Positions 9,008-15,799 of a stretch of DNA of 15,799 nt are shown here, one piece after another (position 1 is the first letter of the stretch; every line of letters begins with the position of its first letter). The notes beneath the pieces were generated by a model that was given only the letters and a program-made list of their open reading frames with translations, made no database searches and was not told the DNA's origin. The stretch lies in assembly GCA_023807065.1 (NCBI GenBank), contig JAJJLU010004262.1, positions 1 to 15,799 on the forward strand, written 5' to 3'. The DNA is from Isotricha intestinalis. Lineage: Eukaryota; Ciliophora; Litostomatea; Vestibuliferida; Isotrichidae. The position numbers were made by a program, and so were the translations under genes.

Positions 9008-10354
9008 TCATTGTTCATTTTTAACTTCATTCATTTGTTCCATATCCTTAGGTTTAACATCATCTTGTTCTTCATTTTCTAAATATCCAACAAATTCTCC
9101 TTCATTTTTATTATCTTCTATTTTTACTTCTTTATTTTCTTCTTCTTTTTGACTTTCTTTTTTAATTTCTTCATTTTTATTTTCTGAAAGTTTAGATTCT
9201 ACTTTATCTATATCTCCTTCATCATTATCTTCTTTTTTAATTTCTTCTTTAATTTCTTCTTCTTTTTTATTTTCTGTATTTTCAAAATTATTATTTTCTC
9301 TTCCAGGTTTTTCATCTTCTTGTTCTTCTTTATCAATATAAAATTCATCATTATTTTCTTTATTATATCCAATATTTTCATTTTTAATATTATCTTTATT
9401 ATTATTTATATTATCTAATTTTTTATTAATCTTATCATCAAATTCTTCATTTTCATGATAACTAATATCATTCTTTTTAATCTTCATTCCAAGTCTCCAA
9501 GCTTTTTCTTCAAAAGGATATTTTTTAATAGGATAGACATTTTCACTAGGATACTTATCAGCATCTTTACTTAAATATTGACCAAAATCAGAAGGTAATC
9601 TATAAGAACCAGGACCAGGATAATTACTTCTTGAATCAATATTCTTATATCATCCACCAATAGTAATACCACTATTACTTCTATATCTACTATAAAAAAT
9701 TTTACCAAATAAAGGTTTCAATTCATATTTTCCAGTAACAGGAAATTTACTTATATTATAAACAAATCTTTTTTATCTTTATCACCAAATTTCAAACTTG
9801 AAATATTTGTAATATTACTAACTGCATATTTTCCTTTTTCATTTATTTTAACTGTTATTGGATATTCACCAGGACCAGGAAAATCAGTTTTTTTAATTTT
9901 TTTATTATTTTTAACTTCTTCATTTCTTCCTTATACTAAATTTAATACCATCATAACCAAAAGGTTTAGGAAGAAAATATTTACCTGGACCAGGTACATT
10001 TTTATCATTAGGAATTGAACCTTCAATAAATACTTTTTCATATTTTTCTCTTCCATTTGCAAATTAAAATTTTGGTCCATGAGGATGATGAGGATCAAAA
10101 TCAGAATAATTACCATAAAATTTTGAGTTTATTCCCTTTTATGATTCTGTGAAATCTAAACATTGACCATAACCTAATGTTGTATAACGTATTGAATGAA
10201 TGTTTGGGAGGGAATAATATTGATCTGTACGACCATTGTTTTTACTGAGTTTTGGGAAACTTTCTGCTTTTGGAAAGGAGTACATTTGCTTTGAGACTGA
10301 ATCATTGATTGGAGAACGACTTATTTCTATTTTTGATTTTAGGATTATTGACAT
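9008..10354 (-). pseudogene. Sperm-tail PG-rich repeat (STPGR) protein with acidic tail, broken
   Basis: The minus-strand gene starts at the ATG 10352-10354 and ends at TGA 9008-9010. The N-terminal 71 codons (SFPKAESFPKLSKNNGRTDQ, then TTLGYGQCLDF) lead into a series of PGPG-Y motifs: VPGPGKYFLP (about 9975-9998), FPGPGEYP (9861-9884), a degenerate FPVTGKYE and YPGPGSYRLPSDFG (about 9604-9624). From 9487 down to 9008 follows a 159-codon open tail rich in Glu, Lys, Asn and Asp, with no PG motif. STPGR proteins bind axonemal and other microtubules, which fits a ciliated cell. Breaks: in-frame TAA at 10139-10141 and 10064-10066, and in-frame TGA at 9650-9652 (a position where Arg or Lys would fit). 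TGA at 9920-9922 rejoins in +1 and TAA at 9751-9753 rejoins in +2. Family assignment is strong. Whether it is functional is doubtful. Confidence 0.75.
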
Positions 10355-10484
10355 TTTTTTATTTTTTTTGGAAGAGTTTTTTTATTTTATTTTTTTCTTT
10401 TTTTTTCATTTGAAATTTTCTAAAACTGTTATAAAAACATTTTTTATTGTTTTTTATGACAATTAATTATGAGATAAAAAAATC

Positions 10485-10504
10485 GGGGATTGGGCCCAAC
10501 CCCC
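10485..10504. repeat. G-rich short repeat, copy 3: imperfect palindrome
   Basis: GGGGATTGGG (10485-10494) is followed without a loop by CCCAACCCCC (10495-10504). The two arms pair except for one A-C mismatch (10489 with 10500). It lies between the divergent starts of the PG-rich gene (10354) and the PARP gene (10654), so here it is in a promoter region and not at a 3' end. Confidence 0.7.
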
Positions 10505-10653
10505 AATTAAGTGAAATATTATTATTTAGATTAAATTTGGTTTAAAAATTTTAATTTAAATAGTAATATTATTAACTATTTTTTATAACTTTTTTTTAAA
10601 AAAATTTTTCTCTTCATATATTTGTTCTTCAAGATTTTTAATAACATTTTAAT

Positions 10654-12558
10654 ATGGATAAAAAAATTATAGAAAGTGAAGAAAAAAAAGAAGAAGAAAA
10701 AGAAAAAGAAGAAAAAGAAGAAGAAGAAGAAGAAGAAGAAGAGAAAAGAAGAATATTTTTATTAACAAAATTAATAAATAAAAATACTTTTATTGGTAGA
10801 TGCTTTAATAAATGGAGGAAAATTAAACAATTAAAAGAAGAAGAGCAAAGAAAAATATTTTTATTAACAAAATTAACAAATAAAATTACTTTTAGACAGA
10901 AATTTTTTAAATGGAGGAAAATTACAAAATTATCAATAATAGATAGAAATGAAAAAGAAAAAAAAATTAAAAGCATAGAACAATTAAATAAAAATGAAGA
11001 AAAAATTATTCCTTTAGTTAATCCAAATTTTCAATTATTACAAACTATAATTTTAACTTTTGATTATGATTGTAAAATTGATATAAACTTATATGATAAA
11101 TTAAAGGAAGAAATATCAGAAATAATAGATCAAAAAAATTTTTCAATTATTGAAATTCAAAAAGGTTCATCCATTGCAAAAATAATATTAATAAATGAAT
11201 TGGCAAAAATTGGAATAAAAGCAAGTAAAAATCAAAAAACTTCAGATGAAATTAATTCAGTAATACAAAAAATAGAAAATAAAAAATTTGTTTGTTTAGG
11301 AAATAATTATCCATCAGATTCAAAATATAATATTCCTGATTATTCAAAAGAAGAGAATAGAAAAGAATTAGTTAAATTTTTAAAACAATCTATTGGAAAT
11401 GAAGATATTTTATTGGCAACATCAACAATTAAAGATGATGATTTCGATAAAATATTAGATTCTTCAATTAGTAATATATCAAATCAAGTAAAGATGCAAG
11501 AAATAAATCAAAAAAAATTTGTGTTAAATAATTTAGAAAATTTTAATAATCAAATAGAATCAATACTTGAAGAGAAAAAAAAAGAAAGTATATTTGAATT
11601 TACTGTAACTGGAATTTCATTAATAGATAGGAATAAAAATGATTATGAAAACAATAAAAAAAATTGTAATAATGTAATTACAAAATTTTTATTTCATGGA
11701 ACTTCAACAGATGTCTCAACATTAATTACAACAACAAATTTTAGAAAAGCTAATGTTGCATTTTTTGGTCCTGGAATTTATATGACAGACATGCTTGATT
11801 ATGCAGGATTTTATGCTTATGAAACAGGAGGTAAATTTGATAATCATCATAGAATAAGAAATGTAGATGAAACATTCAGTATTGTAGCAAGTCAAATTTA
11901 TTATAACGATTCAAAATTTGAGAATTGTTATAATATGTCCAGTGCAACAATTCAAGATGAAGGAATAAGATACATCCATGTTGATGCTTATGGTCAACCT
12001 TTATCTCAAAATCAAACCAAAGAAAATGGGTATAAAAAATTTATTGGAACAGAATTTGTTATTCCAAGTGAAAAACAAATTCTTCCTTTATATACACTAA
12101 CTTTAAAAAGAAATGAATATTATTGTTTATGGAAAGATTATCATTTTACTCATGAAACAAAATATTCAAAACATGCTTTACATTGTAAAAATATTGCAAA
12201 ACAATTGTTAGGTATTAATATGTATGGAGTTGGTGAAATTGATGAAGCATTAAAAATTATTAAAAGAAAAAAATATAATAAAATTATATTATTATCAAAT
12301 GTTGGAATAGTTGATGAAGCAAAAAAATTTATTAAGGATGTAAGAAGTATTCTTAAATTTAATGTAATTGTTTTATTTTATACTTCAAAACTAAGTCATT
12401 TAAATTGGATTAAAGATTTCCCAAATGTATTATTTACTACATCAGAAGATTTTTTTAGAAAATATATTTTAAATTTTAATACAAATGGATTAAATACATT
12501 AAAGTCTAAAATTGAAGAATATTATAACGAGAAATTAGATAAATTTGAAGTTGATTAA
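10654..12558 (+). CDS. PARP-type ADP-ribosyltransferase with F..W repeats
   Basis: This is the longest open frame (634 codons). Order: a Glu/Lys coiled stretch (1-31); two tandem repeats with FLLTKL....F..W+K (33-95); an unassigned alpha/beta region (about 124-190, IIEIQKGSSIAKI); and a PARP catalytic domain, about 340-490. The catalytic H-Y-E triad is visible. His348 is in FLFHGTS, Tyr387 lies 13 residues after the Gly of GPGIYMTD (as in PARP1), and Glu467 is in GTEFVIPSEKQILPLY. The glutamate predicts poly- or oligo-ADP-ribosylation chemistry with NAD as donor. The C-terminus (about 535-615, KIILLSNVG to VIVLFYTS and LFTTSEDFF) looks like a Rossmann or receiver-like fold. The repeats resemble centrin-binding Sfi1 units, hinting at a basal-body location. 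The start is the first ATG after a stop-rich leader. Homologous-looking sequence seems to continue past TAA in +2 as SYPLFNEVKNKKYDYIEID to TAA at 12615-12617, so even this gene may have lost one base. Confidence 0.85.
   Translation: MDKKIIESEEKKEEEKEKEEKEEEEEEEEEKRRIFLLTKLINKNTFIGRCFNKWRKIKQLKEEEQRKIFLLTKLTNKITFRQKFFKWRKITKLSIIDRNEKEKKIKSIEQLNKNEEKIIPLVNPNFQLLQTIILTFDYDCKIDINLYDKLKEEISEIIDQKNFSIIEIQKGSSIAKIILINELAKIGIKASKNQKTSDEINSVIQKIENKKFVCLGNNYPSDSKYNIPDYSKEENRKELVKFLKQSIGNEDILLATSTIKDDDFDKILDSSISNISNQVKMQEINQKKFVLNNLENFNNQIESILEEKKKESIFEFTVTGISLIDRNKNDYENNKKNCNNVITKFLFHGTSTDVSTLITTTNFRKANVAFFGPGIYMTDMLDYAGFYAYETGGKFDNHHRIRNVDETFSIVASQIYYNDSKFENCYNMSSATIQDEGIRYIHVDAYGQPLSQNQTKENGYKKFIGTEFVIPSEKQILPLYTLTLKRNEYYCLWKDYHFTHETKYSKHALHCKNIAKQLLGINMYGVGEIDEALKIIKRKKYNKIILLSNVGIVDEAKKFIKDVRSILKFNVIVLFYTSKLSHLNWIKDFPNVLFTTSEDFFRKYILNFNTNGLNTLKSKIEEYYNEKLDKFEVD
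10747..10935 (+). repeat. Tandem repeat inside the PARP gene (two units)
   Basis: Two units of about 33 codons share RIFLLTKLINKNTF / KIFLLTKLTNKITF and end FNKWRKIKQL / FFKWRKITKL. The DNA is also nearly identical in parts (ATATTTTTATTAACAAAATTA in both). This points to a recent in-gene duplication. Confidence 0.7.
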
Positions 12559-12630
12559 GTTATCCTTTATTTAATGAAGTTAAAAATAAGAAATATGATT
12601 ATATTGAAATAGATTAATAATTAATAAATA

Positions 12631-12645
12631 TTTATGGGGATTGGG
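12631..12645 (+). repeat. G-rich short repeat, copy 4: single arm
   Basis: TTTATGGGGATTGGG begins 13 bases after the likely true PARP stop (12615-12617), in the same orientation as that gene. It shares 14 bases exactly with the palindrome arm at 8650-8663. No complementary arm follows within 60 bases. Confidence 0.6.
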
Positions 12646-12819
12646 CATTGATAATAATCTTTATTAAAATTTAAAAATATTTTTTTTATTAAAAGAGAAT
12701 TATAAATTTATTTGATAAATATGTTTTATAAATAATATATACATCAAATAAAGTATTTAAAAGAATTATATTTATAAAGAAAAATAATTAAAATTATCTT
12801 GAATTTAACTTCAGTCATT

Positions 12820-12943
12820 TTAAATAACATATTCACAATTATCACTAATTATTTTACCATTTTCTGATACTATATCACAATATTTCTCATCTTAACAAAT
12901 ATTTTTTATTAATTTCTTCACAATATGAAATATTGCCGATACC
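12820..12943 (-). pseudogene. Possible Cys-rich coding fragment
   Basis: The minus strand gives GIGNISYCEEINKKY in one frame and DEKYCDIVSENGKIISDNC followed by EYVI and a stop (12820-12822) in another. Four cysteines with regular spacing in so short and AT-rich a stretch suggest the end of a secreted or EGF-like protein. A frameshift near 12895 is required and no family can be named. Confidence 0.25.
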
Positions 12944-13199
12944 ATTTATTAAAAGTTAAATAATATCAATTTATCTTATATTGAATTTTTATATTAGGGC
13001 AAAAATTTAATTATATAAAGTAATATTAATGAAAAAATAAAAGATATATTTAAAGTTATAATAAAAAAAGTAGATATAAACTCAATTTTTATTTTTATAT
13101 TCAGGAAATAATTTTTTTTATTATTTTATTATATTAATTTTTTTTTATTTTTTTTGAATTTTAAATTTAATAATTTTTAAAAAGTCAAATGTGAATAAA

Positions 13200-14458
13200 A
13201 TGTCTTTTAAAAAAAATTCAAATCAAAATAATAAATATAATACAATTGAAATGAATAATTATCTTCAAAAATTATTTCATTCAATTTCTCCTTTAATACC
13301 ATCAAATACATCTCTTTCAGAAAATTATATAAAATATTATAAAAGAATATTATCATCATCATTTAGTATATTTCAAAAAGATGAAAGTAAAATATTAAAT
13401 ATGTTACTTGATAAAGCATCAGAAATAAATCATGGTAATATGGATTATATAACAAAACTTCAAACTTTATATTCTTTATTAACTAAAAAAAAAATTCCTA
13501 GTGATAGGTGGAGTATTTTATATTTACTTTTTAGATTATCAAAACCAAGAAATCAACAAAATAATTTTTCAGGTAATAATGAATTATTAAATATAATTTT
13601 AAAAATGAATAATAATAATCAAGATGATATTGAAATGTTGCATAATTTAGATTATTTAAATAAAGCAAATTATATTAATTTAAATAATAATCAAAATGAT
13701 AAAAAAAATAATCAACAATTGTTGTTGATCCTTCAAAAACAACTCAATTAATAACAGAAAAAGAATTAATAAATGATTTAATGTTTATATTTCAAGGAAT
13801 AAATGGTCATTATATATCATATGATCCTAAAAAAGATTCTTTTATATTAAATCAATTAATTCCTTTTAATGAAAATATAATATAATTGGAGAATTATGTG
13901 AATTAGGTTGGCTTTATAAAAATGTTTCTAATTATTTAAATTTTTTTAATCAAAGTAATATTCCTTCTCAATTTATTCAATCATTTACTTCTGACATTCA
14001 AAATGAATTAAATGAATATTATAAATTAATATCTTTCTTTAAAAAAAAAAATAATCAAAATTATATTGATAATTCATCACCAGATAATTTAATAAATGAA
14101 AATCAAAATTTAAATTATAAAAAAATTTCAAATAATGATGATTTAACTTTAAAAAATTTAATTTTATGGACAAAAGAACCAATTGAAAGAATGAAATGGC
14201 TTTCTTTAGCATGTGAATCAGTATATAAATTAAGAGGAAGTTCATTTGTTTCTCAAATATTTTCATATGTTTATTTTTCAGGTGCAGAAATTTATCTTAA
14301 AAGTGTTTTAGATGAAGTTTCAAAACCTTTTTTTAATTTTATTAAAAATTGGATTCAATATGGTGATTTAAATGATCCTTATAAAGAATTTTTTGTTGAT
14401 ATTCTTGATAAAATTAATGATGATGATTTATGGAATTTAAAATATAATTATAATTATA
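13200..14458 (+). pseudogene. GCP3: Gamma-tubulin complex component 3, N-terminal half only, frameshifted
   Basis: GCP3 (Spc98 family) is part of the ring complex that nucleates microtubules at basal bodies and centrosomes. The start is ATG at 13200-13202. Recognisable family blocks are RWSILYLLFRLSK, ITEKELINDLMFIFQGING, IGELCELGWLYKN, LNEYYKLISFF, TLKNLILWTKEPIERMKWL, KPFFNFIKNWIQYGDLNDPY, KEFFVDILDK and DDLWNLKY. These cover the N-terminal GRIP1 region. The next expected block (IPSF... GKSINFL) and the whole C-terminal half (GRIP2, which contacts gamma-tubulin) are missing. Homology stops at about 14445, and the frame then runs 21 more codons antisense to the next gene before TAA at 14508. 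Two shifts interrupt it: after TAA 13749-13751 and after TAA 13883-13885, both rejoining in +2. No in-frame nonsense occurs within the pieces. It cannot make a full GCP3 as it stands. Confidence 0.8.
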
Positions 14459-14459
14459 T

Positions 14460-15433
14460 GAATCAAGAGCTAATTCTTCATCATACTTTAAAACAATTTC
14501 AAAAGTAAATTTATTGTTTTCATTTATTGTTATTAATAGAAATCTTAATAATAATTTCTTTATCTTTTTCAAGTTTAAAATTAATATATTATTTTGTTTT
14601 AATATCAACTTGTTTTTCATTTATATTTTCGTATTCATTTATAATTTCTGAATTTTCTAATTCAGTTTTATTAAGCATTGAAGATAATCATATTTACTGT
14701 TTTCTTTAAATTTTTTTCGTAAAATAAATTACCTTCTTTATCAAAATTTATTGAAAATATATTTCCTTCATGTTTAAAAAGAAATTTAAAATTGTTCAAC
14801 CTTCATTAAAATCAATAAATTCACAAAAAAATTCAATTGAAATTTTATCATTATTCTTAAAAAAAATAATATCATTATTACCTGATAATATTAATCCATT
14901 CATGTTTGAATTTGAGTTATGAAATATAAAATAATCTCTTTTTTAATTCTCAATATTATCATAAAAAAAATTTATTAAATCAATATATTTTTGAAATTGT
15001 TTTGAATCACATGAATTTTTTAAACTTTGATAATTTTTTGATATACATTGAAAAAATGATTTTATAATTTCTTTTGATATATTAATATTGTTTTTTAAAT
15101 TTTTAAAAATATATGAATTTAGAAATTGATAAATTATCATCAAAATATAATTCAATTAAAATATCAAATAAATTTTGATTTTCTGAAGTTACACAATAAT
15201 AAGAAATTAATATTAATAAAAAAATATCAAAATTCTTTGAAAACAATTCATTCAATTTTTTTAAATTTACAATATTATTTTATACATTTTGATTTGTTTT
15301 CAAATAATTTAGAAAAGAAATAATATAAATATTAATTTCTTTTGGATTATTTTTATAAAATTTAATTTTTGGAAATAAGTTATTATTCGAATCTTCTTCA
15401 AAAATTATTTACATTAAAATCTAAATCCTCCAT
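14460..15433 (-). pseudogene. Broken gene with possible concanavalin/LamG-like domain
   Basis: The minus strand reads from ATG 15431-15433 (MEDLDFNVNNF) through several frames: helical text (ISKEIIKSFFQCISKNYQ, QFQKYIDLINFFYDNIEN), then beta-rich text (YFIFHNSNSNMNGLILSGN, KISIEFFCEFIDFNEG, HEGNIFSINFDKEGNLFYEK, YINFKLEKDKEIIIKI) ending near FTFEIVLKYDEEL. An armadillo-like helical part followed by a jelly-roll sandwich with an F/Y.F.....NSG.I.L start is the layout around the ConA-like domain of BEACH proteins (neurobeachin/LYST). No BEACH domain is present here, so this is only a suggestion. Breaks: TGA at 15398-15400 (+1), TAA codons both in frame and at shifts, and T/A-run indels. The 3' part is cut off at the junction with GCP3. 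Confidence 0.42.
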
Positions 15434-15683
15434 AAATCAAAAATAAAAAGGAATTACAATTATAAAATAAATTTTATCAGAAAAATAAATATCAAATAAA
15501 ATAAAAATATTAAAAAAGGAGGGATTTAGATTATTTTAAACTAAGATTATTGTTTCATTAAAAATATTTTATTTAAAAATAAATAAATGTGTATATATAT
15601 AAAAAAATATCTCTTGAAAATAAGATTTTTTTATATATTAATTAATTAAAAGAAAAAAAAATTCTTAAAAAATCAAAATTTAA
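15434..15683. other. AT-rich spacer between divergent genes
   Basis: The upstream regions of the minus-strand gene (start 15433) and of the coding stretch at the right edge. Only A/T runs and AT repeats are seen. Confidence 0.4.
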
Positions 15684-15799
15684 AACTTAAATGAATATAT
15701 TAATTATTTGAATGGATTAATTTCTACAATTTGGATTTCTTATGACTCTATTAATAAAACAAAAATTAAAGATATTGAATCTTTCTCAAAAGCTGTTAA
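15684..15799 (+). CDS. 5' part of an unknown gene, cut by window edge
   Basis: A frame open from just after TAA 15681-15683 to the window end reads NLNEYINYLNGLISTIWISY, then DSINKTKIKDIESFSKAV. The balanced residue mix (Trp, Ser, Ile, Asp, Lys) looks like real helical protein and not random AT-rich text. There is no in-frame ATG. An ATG at 15691-15693 is out of frame, so the start may be upstream across an intron or lost by an indel. Family not recognised. Confidence 0.4.

Larger units (their letters stand above)
12559..13199. other. Intergenic region between the PARP and GCP3 genes
   Basis: It holds a probable PARP 3' extension (12558-12617), the G-rich motif at 12631-12645 and a possible Cys-rich fragment at 12820-12943 (minus). 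The remainder is A/T runs, and the sequence just before GCP3 is a T-rich then A-rich leader as expected for a promoter region here. Confidence 0.45.

Noticed and set aside
10638..10976. Minus-strand frame of 112 codons rich in Ser and Phe
   Set aside because: It is the antisense shadow of the Glu/Lys start of the PARP gene; GAA repeats read as TTC/TCT on the other strand.
1..15799. Euplotes code (TGA as Cys with AAA-TAA/TAG shifts) for the whole window
   Set aside because: Most shift sites are not preceded by AAA, several TAA and TAG codons sit in the zero frame, and TGA often marks a +1 join where translating it as Cys would lose the homology. Kept only as a test in the findings.
1..15799. 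CRISPR array, tRNA, rRNA, insertion sequence or transposase
   Set aside because: No regularly spaced direct repeats, no tRNA A/B box pairs in a cloverleaf, no rRNA-like GC-rich block and no transposase motif were found on either strand.
1..15799. Ciliate telomere or gene-sized chromosome ends
   Set aside because: No C4A4, C4A2 or similar tandem repeat is present at either edge or inside. The G-rich motifs are single or palindromic and not tandem.

Overview
This is a very AT-rich nuclear window from a unicellular eukaryote with cilia or flagella. The evidence is a gamma-tubulin complex gene, a sperm-tail PG-rich (axonemal type) gene, a calpain, an E2 ubiquitin-conjugating enzyme and a two-membrane-span protein that looks like the large 'putative transmembrane protein' families of ciliates. 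There are no operons, ribosome binding sites or tRNA/rRNA genes. The long frames use CAA for glutamine with no internal TAA/TAG, so a standard-like code is most likely. My best guess is a ciliate, perhaps an AT-rich anaerobic or rumen (litostome) type. This is an inference from protein style and was not tested.

Layout, left to right: a broken E2 gene (minus, runs off the left edge); a small unknown frame (plus); a long gene-poor stretch with a GC-richer island near 1.42-1.76 kb; a broken coiled-coil gene ending in a phage tail-collar-like domain (minus, 3.0-4.75 kb); a broken membrane calpain with an EGF-like segment (minus, 4.8-6.35 kb); a small charged frame (plus); a frameshifted two-span membrane protein (plus, 6.7-8.45 kb); a broken PG-rich repeat gene with an acidic tail (minus, 9.0-10.35 kb); one nearly intact PARP-type ADP-ribosyltransferase with two F..W repeats (plus, 10.65-12.6 kb); the N-terminal half of GCP3 (plus, 13.2-14.45 kb), which ends abruptly against the 3' part of an oppositely oriented broken gene with a lectin-like fold (minus, 14.46-15.43 kb); and the start of another coding stretch at the right edge.

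Almost every recognisable gene is interrupted. Some breaks are single-base shifts in A/T runs, some are TAA/TAG/TGA codons with the homology continuing in the same frame, and several rejoin the homologous frame exactly at the stop codon by +1 or +2. Together with the abrupt GCP3 junction, this points to decaying gene copies and/or a noisy or chimeric assembly. Stop-associated frameshifting of the Euplotes kind is a less likely alternative that can be tested.

A short G-rich element, TTTATGGGGATTGGG or close variants, occurs four times between genes, twice as an inverted repeat. In a background this AT-rich it is the most striking non-coding signal. The genes do not form an obvious pathway. Several (GCP3, the PG-rich protein, and perhaps the PARP with Sfi1-like repeats) concern microtubules and basal bodies, but their adjacency may be chance.
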